Numbered from the stretch's first letter, positions 56,168-64,000 are shown. The stretch: 64,000 bases of DNA from Streptomyces sp. ALI-76-A (GCF_030287445.1 NZ_JASVWB010000002.1:3968001-4032000), one strand, 5' to 3'. Notes: generated from the sequence alone by a model not told the origin. A program made the numbers and translations.

Positions 56168-57676
56168 CTGACTGTCCACCACCTCAACCAGCTCCTGCTC
56201 GTCTGCTCGCTCGTCCTGCTCGTCGCCGTCGCCGCGGTCCGGATCTCCTCGCGCAGCGGGCTCCCCAGCCTGCTCGTCTACCTGGGGATCGGCATCGCCA
56301 TGGGCCAGGACGGCATCGGCGACATCCACTTCAACAACGCCGAACTGACCCAGGTCATCGGATACGCGGCGCTCGTCGTCATCCTGGCCGAGGGCGGTCT
56401 GGGCACGAAGTGGAAGGAGATCGGGCCGGCCCTGCCGACCGCCTCCACGCTGGCGCTGGTCGGCGTCGCGGTGAGCGTCGGGGTGACGGCGACGGCCGCG
56501 CACTACCTGATCGGGCTGGAGTGGCGGCAGGCGCTGATCATCGGGGCGGTGGTGTCCTCGACGGACGCGGCGGCGGTCTTCTCGGTGCTGCGCCGGATCC
56601 CCCTCCCCTCGCGTGTGACGGGCACGCTGGAGGCCGAGTCCGGCTTCAACGACGCCCCGGTGGTCATCCTGGTGGTCTCCTTCTCCACGGCCGGCCCGGT
56701 CGAGCACTGGTACGTGCTGCTCGGGGTGATAGCGCTGGAGCTGGCCATCGGCGCCGCCGTCGGGCTCGCGGTGGGCTGGCTGGGTTCCTGGGGCCTCAGA
56801 CACGTCGCCCTGCCCGCATCCGGCCTCTATCCCATCGCGGTCATGGCGATCGCGGTGATGGCGTACGCGGCGGGCGCGCTGGCCCACGGCAGCGGCTTCC
56901 TCGCCGTCTATCTCGCCTCGATGGTGATGGGCAACGCGAAGCTGCCGCACTGGCCGGCCACCCGCGGTTTCGCCGACGGGCTCGGCTGGATCGCCCAGAT
57001 CGGCATGTTCGTCCTGCTCGGCCTGCTGGTCACCCCGCACGAGCTGGGCGACGACATCATGCCCGCCCTCGTCATCGGGCTGGTGCTGACGATGGTGGCC
57101 CGCCCGCTGAGCGTCGTGGTCTGCCTGACGCCGTTCCGGGTGCCCTGGCAGGAGCAGACGCTCATGTCCTGGGCCGGTCTGCGCGGTGCCGTCCCCATCA
57201 TCCTGGCGACCATCCCGATGGTGCAGGGCATCGAGGCGAGCCGCCGCATCTTCAACATCGTGTTCGTCCTGGTCGTCGTCTACACCCTGGTCCAGGGGCC
57301 GACCCTGCCCTGGCTGGCCCGGAAGCTGCGCCTGGGCGAGGACGCGGACACCGCCGCCGACCTCGGCATCGAGTCGGCGCCCCTGGAGCGGCTGCGCGGG
57401 CACCTGCTGTCGGTCGTCATCCCCAAGGGATCCAAGATGCACGGCGTGGAGATCAACGAGCTGCGGCTGCCTGCCGGCGCCGCGGTCACCCTCGTGGTCC
57501 GCGAGGGGAAGTCGTTCGTGCCACTGCCGACGACGGTGCTGCGGCGCGGCGACGAACTGCTCGTGGTCGCCACCGACCCCGTCCGGGACGCGGCGGAACG
57601 ACGGCTGCGCGCGGTGGGCCACGGCGGCAAGCTGGCCGGATGGCTGGGCACCGGCGACGACCACTCGGCCCATTAA
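56168..57676 (+). CDS. Potassium/proton antiporter (NhaP2/CvrA-like), CTG start
   Basis: 502 residues from CTG 56168, which has a GAAGGGA ribosome binding site seven bases upstream. From the preceding in-frame stop (56123) to ATG 56300 there is no ATG, GTG or TTG, and starting at ATG 56300 would cut the first TM helix (LNQLLLVCSLVLLVAVAAVR). About 12 TM helices follow, with SSTDAAAVFSVLRRIP and EAESGFNDAPVVILV ion-site helices, and a C-terminal RCK-C/TrkA-C domain (about 395-490, VVIPKGSKMHGVEINELRL). It exchanges K+ or Na+ for H+. Confidence 0.88.
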   Translation: MTVHHLNQLLLVCSLVLLVAVAAVRISSRSGLPSLLVYLGIGIAMGQDGIGDIHFNNAELTQVIGYAALVVILAEGGLGTKWKEIGPALPTASTLALVGVAVSVGVTATAAHYLIGLEWRQALIIGAVVSSTDAAAVFSVLRRIPLPSRVTGTLEAESGFNDAPVVILVVSFSTAGPVEHWYVLLGVIALELAIGAAVGLAVGWLGSWGLRHVALPASGLYPIAVMAIAVMAYAAGALAHGSGFLAVYLASMVMGNAKLPHWPATRGFADGLGWIAQIGMFVLLGLLVTPHELGDDIMPALVIGLVLTMVARPLSVVVCLTPFRVPWQEQTLMSWAGLRGAVPIILATIPMVQGIEASRRIFNIVFVLVVVYTLVQGPTLPWLARKLRLGEDADTAADLGIESAPLERLRGHLLSVVIPKGSKMHGVEINELRLPAGAAVTLVVREGKSFVPLPTTVLRRGDELLVVATDPVRDAAERRLRAVGHGGKLAGWLGTGDDHSAH

Positions 57677-57949
57677 GGACTTGTTTCCTACGGTTCACAC
57701 CCACGGCAATCACAGGCGCACGGTCCGATGGTGCTCCTTTTCACAGGCCCACCCGCGCCGATCCCTGTACGATGAAGGCGCACCTGATCGAACCAACTCT
57801 GCCTGACGCAGAGCTGGCGCGACCGTATGGCGGCCGAGACGCTCTTCGCAGCACGCACGGCATCTACCGCAGTCCGCGCAAGAGGACAGCTCTCGGCGCC
57901 CGGCCCCTTCGCGGGAGCCGCGCCACCAGGCGGCAGAAAGGCACGGGCC

Positions 57950-59212
57950 GTGGCATCCACGGTCACCTCCCGCCCCGGATACGGGCAGCTGCTGCGCACC
58001 CGCGGCGCCTGGACGTTCCTGCTCCCCGGCTTCGCGGCACGCCAGCCGTTCGCGATGCTCACCGTCTCCATCGTGCTGCTCGTGCAGCACACCACCGGCT
58101 CGTACGGCGCGGCGGGCGCCGCGGCGGCCGTCACCGGTGTCTCCATGGCGGTGTTCGCGCCCTGCACCGGCCGTCTCGCCGACCGCTACGGGCAGCGCAC
58201 CGTGCTGGTCCCGGGCGTCGTCGTGCACGCGCTGTCGGGTCTGACCCTGACGACTCTCGCGCTGGCCCACGCCCCCCTGTGGGCGCTGCTCGCGGCGGCC
58301 GTGCCGACGGGTGCCTCCACGCCCCAGATCGGGCCCATGGTGCGCGCCCGCTGGGCCGCGAAGCTCCAGGACTCGCCGCTGATGTCCACCGCCGCGGCCT
58401 TCGAGTCGGTCACGGACGAACTCACCTTCGTCCTCGGTCCGCTGCTGGCCACCGCGCTGTGCACCGCGGTGGACCCGGCCGCGGGCCTGGTGACGGAGGC
58501 GTCCCTGACGCTGCTGGGCGGGCTGCTGTTCGCCGCGCAGAAGGGCACCCAGCCCGTCGTCGCCGGCAGCGGGCACGCGCGCGTGGAGCACGCCTCGGCC
58601 CTGCGCCTGCCCGGAGTGCGGGTCCTGATCGTGGCCTTCCTCGGCATCGGCTCCGTCTTCGGCGGCATGCAGGTCTCGCTGGCCGCCTTCACCGAGTCGA
58701 TCGGCGAGCCCGGTCTGAACGGCGTCCTGTACGGCACCTTCGCCGCCGGCAACATGCTGTCCGGCCTGGTCTGCGGCGCCGTCGCCTGGAAGGTGGCCCC
58801 GCAGCGGCGCCTGCTCGTCGGGTACGCCGCCCTCGCGCTGACCGCGTCCGGCCTGTGGGCCGCCCACTCGGTGCTCGTCCTGGCCGGCCTCGGCCTGCTC
58901 GTCGGCATGTGCATCGCACCCGCCCTGATCAGCGGCTACACCCTGGTCGAGAACCTGGTCCCGATCGGCGCCCGCACCGAGGCCTTCACCTGGCTGACCG
59001 GCGCGGTCGCGCTCGGCCAGGCCGCGGCCGTCACCACCGCCGGACAGCTGGAGGACCGCTTCTGGAGCGGCGCCGGATTCCTGGTGCCGACGGGCGGCAC
59101 GCTGCTCGCCCTGGCGACCCTGCTGGCACTGCGTTCCCGGCTCGCTCCGGCGCCCCGCGGCCGGACCGTCGCACGTGGCGTCGGTCACCGCGTGCCGGTG
59201 GCAGTGGACTGA
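57950..59212 (+). CDS. MFS transporter
   Basis: 420 residues from GTG 57950 with AAAGG eight bases upstream; the frame opens at ATG 57827, whose extra 41 residues look non-conserved. Twelve TM helices with the MFS loop motif GRLADRYGQRTVLVPGVV between helices 2 and 3 (the usual G-x-x-x-D-R-x-G-x-R). Probably an efflux permease; substrate unknown. A candidate TACGAT box lies near 57767. Confidence 0.85.
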   Translation: MASTVTSRPGYGQLLRTRGAWTFLLPGFAARQPFAMLTVSIVLLVQHTTGSYGAAGAAAAVTGVSMAVFAPCTGRLADRYGQRTVLVPGVVVHALSGLTLTTLALAHAPLWALLAAAVPTGASTPQIGPMVRARWAAKLQDSPLMSTAAAFESVTDELTFVLGPLLATALCTAVDPAAGLVTEASLTLLGGLLFAAQKGTQPVVAGSGHARVEHASALRLPGVRVLIVAFLGIGSVFGGMQVSLAAFTESIGEPGLNGVLYGTFAAGNMLSGLVCGAVAWKVAPQRRLLVGYAALALTASGLWAAHSVLVLAGLGLLVGMCIAPALISGYTLVENLVPIGARTEAFTWLTGAVALGQAAAVTTAGQLEDRFWSGAGFLVPTGGTLLALATLLALRSRLAPAPRGRTVARGVGHRVPVAVD

Positions 59213-59242
59213 TCCTCAGGAATACGTCACTATGGACCATCG

Positions 59243-59269
59243 TTAGCACTCATTGAGTGAGAGTGCCAG
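59243..59269 (+). promoter_or_regulatory. CIRCE element (HrcA operator) upstream of ruc
   Basis: TTAGCACTC (59243-59251), exactly nine bases, then GAGTGCCAG (59261-59269). The CIRCE consensus is TTAGCACTC-N9-GAGTGCTAA; the left arm matches 9 of 9 and the right arm 7 of 9. It overlaps the ribosome binding site region of the following gene, typical of HrcA control of heat-shock genes. Confidence 0.8.
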
Positions 59270-59279
59270 GAGGAAGACA

Positions 59280-59612
59280 GTGCCCACCTACCAGTACCAG
59301 TGCACCGAGTGCGGCGAGGGCCTCGAGGCGGTGCAGAAGTTCACCGATGACGCCCTGACCGAGTGCCCCAACTGCCAGGGCCGCCTCAAGAAGGTGTTCT
59401 CGGCGGTCGGCATCGTCTTCAAGGGATCCGGCTTCTACCGCAACGACAGCCGCAGCTCCTCGTCGAGCAGCTCTCCGGCGTCGTCCTCGAAGTCGGCGTC
59501 GACGACGTCCGCCTCGTCCTCGGAGTCGAAGTCGACCTCGGACTCGAAGTCCTCCTCGGACTCGAAGCCGTCGAGCACCGGCACCTCGTCCAGCAGCAGC
59601 TCCGCCGCATAG
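59280..59612 (+). CDS. ruc: FmdB-type zinc-ribbon protein, homologue of redox chaperone Ruc (Rv0991c)
   Basis: 110 residues from GTG 59280 with AGGAGGAAG upstream. The N-terminal zinc ribbon has four Cys: YQCTECGEGLE and TECPNCQGRLKKVF, followed by AVGIVFKGSGFYRNDSR; the rest is a disordered Ser/Lys/Thr-rich tail. M. tuberculosis Rv0991c (Ruc), also about 110 residues, is an HrcA-controlled chaperone activated by oxidation, which unfolds the zinc domain and binds aggregating proteins. The CIRCE element here and the neighbours (fthC, galU, moeA, rimJ, mscL) match that setting. Chaperone activity in this organism is inference. Confidence 0.85.
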   Translation: MPTYQYQCTECGEGLEAVQKFTDDALTECPNCQGRLKKVFSAVGIVFKGSGFYRNDSRSSSSSSSPASSSKSASTTSASSSESKSTSDSKSSSDSKPSSTGTSSSSSSAA

Positions 59613-59690
59613 GACCCAGTTCTCGCCTGACCCTGTCGTCATCCGACGGCGGGGTCCTCGGCGTTCACGGAGCCGGTTAGGGTGCGGAGC

Positions 59691-60548
59691 ATGGCGACCA
59701 AGACGAACACGGCCAGGACGATCGCGGACATCGGCGTGATCGGCGGCTCCGGCTTCTACTCGTTCCTCGACGATGTGACCGAGATCCAGGTGGACACCCC
59801 CTACGGGCCGCCCAGTGACTCCCTGTTCCTCGGTGAGGTCGCCGGCCGGCGGGTGGCCTTCCTGCCCCGGCACGGACGCGGCCACCATCTGCCGCCGCAC
59901 CGCATCAACTACCGGGCCAACCTGTGGGCGCTGCGCTCCGTCGGGGTGCGCCAGGTCCTCGGCCCGTGCGCGGTGGGCGGCCTGCGCGCCGAGCACGGGC
60001 CGGGCACGCTGCTGGTGCCGGACCAGCTCGTCGACCGTACGAAGTCCCGGGCGGGCACCTACTTCGACGGGCTGCCGCTGCCGGACGGCACGGTGCCGAA
60101 CGTCGTGCACGTGTCCCTGGCCGATCCCTACTGCCCGGCCGGGCGGGCGGTGGCGCTGAAGGCGGCCCGTGGGCGGGACTGGGAGCCGGTGGACGGCGGC
60201 ACGCTGGTCGTGGTCGAGGGGCCGCGCTTCTCGACCCGTGCCGAATCGTTGTGGCACCAGGCGCAGGGCTGGTCGGTGGTGGGCATGACCGGCCACCCCG
60301 AGGCGGCGCTCGCCCGTGAACTGGAACTCTGCTACACCACGATGACCCTGGTCACCGATCTCGACGCGGGCGCCGAGACGGGCGAGGGCGTCTCCCACGA
60401 CGAGGTGTTGCGGGTGTTCGCCGCGAACGTGGACCGGCTGCGGGGCGTGCTGTTCGACGCGGTGGCCGCGCTGCCGCCGACGGCGGAGCGGGACTGCCTG
60501 TGCACGCGGGCGCTGGGCGGGATGGACCCGGGCGTGACGCTGCCGTAA
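59691..60548 (+). CDS. S-methyl-5'-thioadenosine / purine nucleoside phosphorylase
   Basis: 285 residues from ATG 59691. The MTAP signature ADIGVIGGSGFYSFLDD opens the protein, with PRHGRGHHLPPHRINYRANL (phosphate and purine site), VVVEGPRFSTRAES and MTGHPEAALARELELCYTT. It cleaves methylthioadenosine (or a nucleoside) with phosphate in methionine salvage. No partner salvage genes are adjacent. Confidence 0.9.
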   Translation: MATKTNTARTIADIGVIGGSGFYSFLDDVTEIQVDTPYGPPSDSLFLGEVAGRRVAFLPRHGRGHHLPPHRINYRANLWALRSVGVRQVLGPCAVGGLRAEHGPGTLLVPDQLVDRTKSRAGTYFDGLPLPDGTVPNVVHVSLADPYCPAGRAVALKAARGRDWEPVDGGTLVVVEGPRFSTRAESLWHQAQGWSVVGMTGHPEAALARELELCYTTMTLVTDLDAGAETGEGVSHDEVLRVFAANVDRLRGVLFDAVAALPPTAERDCLCTRALGGMDPGVTLP

Positions 60549-60570
60549 CGGTGGCGGCCACGGCATCCCG

Positions 60571-60624
60571 GGGAGAGCGGAACGTCCCAGGGAGAGCGGA
60601 ACATCCGGGAGAGCGGAACGTCCC
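60571..60624. repeat. Three tandem 17-19 bp repeats upstream of the SAF-protein gene
   Basis: GGGAGAGCGGAACGTCCC, then GGGAGAGCGGAACATCC, then GGGAGAGCGGAACGTCCC start at 60571, 60590 and 60607. They lie between the phosphorylase stop and the SAF gene, as a regulator array might. Confidence 0.7.
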
Positions 60625-60698
60625 GTTCGGGTGAGGGAGTTTTCCCCAACCCGCCAGTAGCCCACCGGCTCCGGCGGGAATCGGCGTGAAGCCGCATC

Positions 60699-61298
60699 GT
60701 GGCAGGGCAAGCCGATCCCTCGTCGCAGGTGGTGGTCCCCGTGCCCGTCGCTCCTTCTCCCTTCGCTGCTTCTCCCCTCCCCTCCCCCGTCCCGCCTCTC
60801 CCGCTCGGTACGGACGCTCCCCCGACGTGCGAGGTACCGCACTTCGCCCCCGTGCGGGTACGCGGCGGGGGCCGTCGGCTACAGCGACTCGTACGCCACC
60901 GGAGGCGGGCCGTGGCGGCCGGTCTCGCGATCACGGCGGCCGCGCTCGTGGCGGCGGGACCCCGTGACCCGGACCAGCCCCGCGGTCACCCCGTGGCGGA
61001 TCCGGTACGGGAACACCGCGCCGTGCGGCTCGTGACGGCACCGGTGCGGATCGCCGACGGGGCCACGGTCCGGTTGCTGCGGCCCGGTGACCGGGTGGAC
61101 GTCATCGCCGCCGAGCAGACCGGCACCGGCGGCGACGCCCAGGTGGTGGCGCGCGGGGCCCGGGTGACAAGGGTGCCGGAGGCCCTGGACGGCACGGCCG
61201 AGGAGGGGGCGCTGGTCATGCTGTCGGTGCCCCGCTCCACCGCGGCGCGGCTGGCCGGCGCGAGCACGACGGCACAACTGGCGGTGACCCTGTGCTGA
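60699..61298 (+). CDS. SAF-domain (CpaB/RcpC-like) membrane protein
   Basis: 199 residues from GTG 60699. A Pro-rich N-terminus (about 1-50), an Arg-rich patch, a single TM helix (about 70-90) and an extracytoplasmic SAF-like domain (REHRAVRLVTAPVRIADGAT, LLRPGDRVDVIAA, VARGARVTRV). In Flp pilus systems the CpaB SAF protein sits beside the secretin; no pilus genes are visible here, so the role is unknown. Confidence 0.75.
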   Translation: MAGQADPSSQVVVPVPVAPSPFAASPLPSPVPPLPLGTDAPPTCEVPHFAPVRVRGGGRRLQRLVRHRRRAVAAGLAITAAALVAAGPRDPDQPRGHPVADPVREHRAVRLVTAPVRIADGATVRLLRPGDRVDVIAAEQTGTGGDAQVVARGARVTRVPEALDGTAEEGALVMLSVPRSTAARLAGASTTAQLAVTLC

Positions 61299-61436
61299 TC
61301 CACGCGACCGCCCACCCGCGCACGCCGGCGTCAAGTCCCCCGTCGGAGCTACCCCATGGGACAGGGTCGCCCGGTGCTGACGTAGGTTGCGGAGCTGTTT
61401 GTCCCACAGCCCGCGCGTACGAGGAGAGTTCCCGAG

Positions 61437-61919
61437 TTGAGCGAGAAGAAGCCGAGCGTCTGGCAGGGTTTCAAGGCCTTCCTGATGCGCGGGAACGTCG
61501 TCGACCTGGCGGTCGCGGTGGTCATCGGGGCCGCCTTCACCAACATCGTCAACTCGGTGGTGAAGGGGATCATCAACCCGCTGGTCGGAGCGATCGGCAC
61601 CAAGAGCCTCGACAGTTACAGCTCATGTCTCGAGTCCCCGTGCAAGGTCTCGGCGGACGGCACGGTGACGAGTGGCATCCCGATCATGTGGGGCACCGTC
61701 CTCGGCGCCACCCTCACCTTCGTGATCACCGCGGCCGTCGTCTACTTCCTGATGGTCCTGCCGATGTCGAAGTACCTGGCCCGCATGGAGGCCCGCAGGA
61801 AGGCGAAGGAGGGCACGCAGGAGGTCATGGAGGTGACCGAGCTGGAGGTGCTGAAGGAGATCCGCGACGCGCTGGTCGCGCAGCAGCGGCAACGCGGCTC
61901 GGGCCACACCGAGCAGTAG
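61437..61919 (+). CDS. mscL: Large-conductance mechanosensitive channel
   Basis: 160 residues from TTG 61437 with GAGAG upstream. GFKAFLMRGNVVDLAVAVVIG is the conserved amphipathic helix and TM1; TM2 lies at about 85-110 (GATLTFVITAAVVYFLMVL), and the C-terminus is a helical bundle. MscL opens on membrane stretch to release osmolytes. Its location after the ruc region is the same in mycobacteria. A Cys-containing loop (LESPCKVSADG) is longer than in E. coli. Confidence 0.93.
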   Translation: MSEKKPSVWQGFKAFLMRGNVVDLAVAVVIGAAFTNIVNSVVKGIINPLVGAIGTKSLDSYSSCLESPCKVSADGTVTSGIPIMWGTVLGATLTFVITAAVVYFLMVLPMSKYLARMEARRKAKEGTQEVMEVTELEVLKEIRDALVAQQRQRGSGHTEQ

Positions 61920-61971
61920 CGGCGGCGGTCCGCGGGGGCCGGCGGGCGATCGGCCGCCTGGCCCGGCGGGC

Positions 61972-62172
61972 TCAGAGGTGGTGGGGCGGCTTCTCGTCGA
62001 GGAAGCGCCTCAGGTCGGCCGCGCTGTCGGCACCGGCACCGGGCCGCTCGCCCCACCCACGGTCGGTGTCGTCGGAGGACTGCTGGTCCAGCGGATCGTC
62101 GAAGACCAGCGCGGGCTTCGGCTCACGCGGCTCGGGGCCGGGCTCGGAGGCGGGCTCGGGGGCGGTGGTCAT
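61972..62172 (-). CDS. Small acidic protein, unknown function
   Basis: 66 residues from ATG 62172, Glu/Pro-rich at the N-terminus, ending SAADLRRFLDEKPPHHL. The C-terminal DLRRFLDEKPPHH is a conserved pattern I recall from Streptomyces proteins. No clear ribosome binding site; convergent with mscL. A real but unidentified gene. Confidence 0.55.
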   Translation of the reverse strand: MTTAPEPASEPGPEPREPKPALVFDDPLDQQSSDDTDRGWGERPGAGADSAADLRRFLDEKPPHHL

Positions 62173-62602
62173 GCGTCCAGGGTACGGGCCTGGGGCGGGC
62201 CGCCCACGGGTGGGCGGGAGAGCGTGGCCGTTGTCGGTGGACGCGGAGACACCGGACGCGAAGACACCGGACGCGTTGGCGGGCGCGGGGCTCCAGAGGG
62301 CGCCGGTGGTGCCGGTCGTGCCGGTGGGCCAAGGGCTCCAGACAGTGCCCGTGACCGCGAGAACCCAACGCCTGCCGGTGGACACGGGACACCAGGGAGC
62401 GCCTGCCGTGCCGGTGGACACCGGCCTCCAGACAGTGCCCGTGACCGCGAGAACCCAGCGCCTGCCGGTGGACACGGGACACCAGAGAGCGCCGGCGGTG
62501 CTCGCGAGAGCGTGCCGGGAGCCGCCGGACGCGGAAGATCCGCGCGTGCCCGTGGGGCGCGACGGCGTGGCAGGCGGCGGTGGCTGGACGAGACTGGGCG
62601 CC
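62173..62602. repeat. Gene-free stretch of 430 bases with a 90-bp-period duplication
   Basis: A 68-bp sequence at 62336-62403 (starting CTCCAGACAGTGCCCGTGAC) recurs at 62426-62493 with two mismatches, a period of 90 bases. Shorter GCCGGTGGAC-type units occur around it. Both strands are open but no start or codon signature of a gene was convincing. The promoter of the P1-family peptidase gene should lie at the right end. Confidence 0.65.
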
Positions 62603-63631
62603 ATGACAGTCGACGCGTTGACGGACGTCGCCGGAGTGCGGGTGGGACATGCCACGTGTACCGGCGAGGGGTGGCTCACCGGGACCACGGTGGTGCTCGC
62701 GCCGGAGGGCGGGGCCGTCGCCGCCGTGGACGTGCGCGGCGGCGGGCCCGGTACCAAGGAGACCGATGCCCTCGATCCGCGCAATCTCGTGCGGAAGGTC
62801 GACGCGATCGTCCTGACCGGCGGCAGCGCGTACGGGCTCGACGCGGCGTCCGGGGTGATGGCCTGGCTGGAGGAGCGGGGGCGGGGGGTGCGGGTCGGCC
62901 CGGACCCGGCGCACGTCGTGCCGGTGGTGCCCGCGGCCTGCGTCTTCGATCTGGGGCGCGGCGGTGACTTCCGGGCCAGACCGGGCGCGGCCACGGGGCG
63001 CGCCGCGGTGGAGGCGGCCGCGGCGAGCGAGGTCGGCGCGCCGGTGCGGCAGGGGTGCGTGGGCGCGGGCACGGGAGCCGCGGTCGGGCCGCTCAAGGGC
63101 GGTGTCGGCACCGCGAGTACCGTCCTCGGTTCGGGAATCACGGTGGCCGCGCTGGTGGTGGCCAACGCCGCGGGTTCGGTGACGGATCCGGAAACGGGTG
63201 TGCTGTACGGGGAGTTCTTCCAGGGGCGGGTGGAGTACCCGCGGGCGGGCGTCCACGAGGACGCGCTCCGGCGCCTGGCCGAGGTCGCGGCGACGAACGC
63301 GCCTCCCCCGCTCAACACCACACTCGCGGTGGTCGCCACCGACGCGGACCTGTCGAAGGCACAGGCCCAGAAGCTGGCCGGCACGGCGCACGACGGCATC
63401 GCGCGGGCGGTGCGCCCGGTGCATCTGCTGCACGACGGCGACACGGTGTTCGCGCTGGCGACCGGCGCACGTCCGCTCGGCGCCGACGACCCCCTCGCGC
63501 TCAACGAGATCCTCGCGGCGGGCGCGGACACCGTGACCCGCGCGATCGTCAACGCCGTGCGCGCCGCCGAGCCGTCCGCCGGTCCGGGCGGGGTGTGGCC
63601 GTCGTACGGGGAGTTGTACGGGACCCGGTGA
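62603..63631 (+). CDS. P1 family (S58/DmpA) N-terminal nucleophile peptidase
   Basis: 342 residues from ATG 62603. The family opening LTDVAGVRVGHATCTGEGWL, VDVRGGGPGTKETDALDP, VLTGGSAYGLDAASGVMAWL and VGAGTGAAVGPLKGGVGTAS are clear. Self-cleavage is expected before the Thr in PPPLNTTLAVVATDADLSKA, producing alpha and beta chains. Members are L-aminopeptidases or beta-peptidases; no signal peptide, so cytoplasmic. Confidence 0.88.
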   Translation: MTVDALTDVAGVRVGHATCTGEGWLTGTTVVLAPEGGAVAAVDVRGGGPGTKETDALDPRNLVRKVDAIVLTGGSAYGLDAASGVMAWLEERGRGVRVGPDPAHVVPVVPAACVFDLGRGGDFRARPGAATGRAAVEAAAASEVGAPVRQGCVGAGTGAAVGPLKGGVGTASTVLGSGITVAALVVANAAGSVTDPETGVLYGEFFQGRVEYPRAGVHEDALRRLAEVAATNAPPPLNTTLAVVATDADLSKAQAQKLAGTAHDGIARAVRPVHLLHDGDTVFALATGARPLGADDPLALNEILAAGADTVTRAIVNAVRAAEPSAGPGGVWPSYGELYGTR

Positions 63632-63799
63632 GGGGGCGCCGGCCGGCGGACTGACCGAGCGATTGTCCCGTTTCTGTCACGTGATGGCCTTCACTGCGGG
63701 CTGTGGGAACCCGGTCCGTCCACGATCCCCTCTTCCTGTGCGGACCTTTCCTCACGGACCGGAGCGGATCACCCACACCACAAGGACCTGGAGCAGCTC

Positions 63800-64000
63800 G
63801 TGACAACGCCGGACACAGTGAAGCGGCGCGCATGGGGGGCCGGTGCCGTCCTGATGGTCGGTGCCCTGACCCTGACGGCCTGCGGCGGGAGCGGCGACGC
63901 CGAGAAGGACGGCAAGGGCGGCACGGACTCCCCGAGGACGTCCGCCGCGAGGATCCTCATCTCGGCGGAGAACGGTTCGACCGGTGCGTCGATCAACTCG
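63800..64000 (+). CDS. Lipoprotein, L,D-transpeptidase type, N-terminal part, cut by window edge
   Basis: GTG 63800 has GGAG seven bases upstream; 67 codons remain in the window. A lipoprotein signal ends in LTLTAC, followed by a Gly/Asp-rich linker and then AARILISAENGSTGASI, the start of the Ig-like domain typical of Streptomyces YkuD/Ldt lipoproteins. The catalytic domain is outside the window, so the enzyme call rests on the recalled pattern. Confidence 0.7.
   Translation, partial: MTTPDTVKRRAWGAGAVLMVGALTLTACGGSGDAEKDGKGGTDSPRTSAARILISAENGSTGASINS

Noticed and set aside
57771..58300. Frame starting at ATG 57771 ahead of the MFS gene
   Set aside because: It runs out of frame deep into the MFS coding region and becomes Arg/Ala-rich shadow; only the first residues look plausible.
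61292..62602. Extension of the P1 peptidase frame far upstream through mscL
   Set aside because: It overlaps mscL out of frame and the 90-bp repeat; the peptidase family starts at ATG 62603.

Overview
The window is high-GC chromosomal DNA from a Streptomyces or very close relative. Evidence: GC-rich third codon positions throughout, frequent GTG/TTG starts, long antisense shadow ORFs, an SsgA-like sporulation protein, protein O-mannosyltransferase, Rpf-type muralytic proteins and a tricorn protease homologue. From memory (not searched) the order resembles the S. coelicolor core around ispE-ksgA, pmt, ssgE and moeA-galU. No rRNA, IS element, prophage, integrase or CRISPR array was seen, so this looks like core chromosome. 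Start sites were chosen from ribosome binding sites, overlaps and family alignment from memory.

Layout. 1-9.8 kb: end of an SGLT-like symporter with a small membrane partner, a small secreted protein, an orphan LuxR regulator without the receiver aspartate, two tandem Pro/Gln-rich membrane PQQ-propeller proteins, a Uup-like ABC-F ATPase and a Tat-exported amidase. 9.8-15.9 kb: leftward ispE, ksgA, rpfB, tatD, a small Cys-rich protein and rsmI. 16-21.5 kb: rightward pmt and two paralogous penicillin-binding proteins. 21.6-27 kb: ssgE, then an ECF nickel/cobalt importer (cbiM-cbiQ-cbiO) behind a Nur-like box, overlapped by ohrR, then ohr and a beta-lactamase-fold hydrolase. 27-35.5 kb: DUF1876 protein, GNAT and MarR pair, TetR-MMPL unit, and a tricorn protease homologue with a frameshifted N-terminus. 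35.5-41 kb: SDR, hydrolase and Baeyer-Villiger monooxygenase in a translationally coupled operon divergent from a MerR gene; then xthA and a GNAT. 41-46.7 kb: two-component system divergent from an ABC exporter, then tRNA-Ala(CGC). 46.8-64 kb: an actinobacterial housekeeping block: membrane protein (GlpR candidate), rimJ, mogA, moaC, moeA (Glp candidate), galU, divergent fthC, penicillin-acylase-type hydrolase, K+/H+ antiporter, MFS exporter, a CIRCE-preceded zinc-ribbon gene (Ruc homologue), MTA phosphorylase, SAF protein, mscL, P1-family peptidase and the start of an L,D-transpeptidase-like lipoprotein.

The most notable regulatory signals are a CIRCE/HrcA operator in front of ruc, a TTGCAA-N5-TCGCAA Nur-type box in front of the ECF metal importer, two genes (rimJ and the antiporter) whose only plausible full-length start is CTG, and several perfect palindromes upstream of cell-wall or unknown genes. 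The rimJ-moeA-galU-fthC-ruc-mscL and tatD-rpfB-ksgA-ispE neighbourhoods parallel those recalled for Mycobacterium tuberculosis, which supports the Ruc, Glp/GlpR and RpfB assignments.
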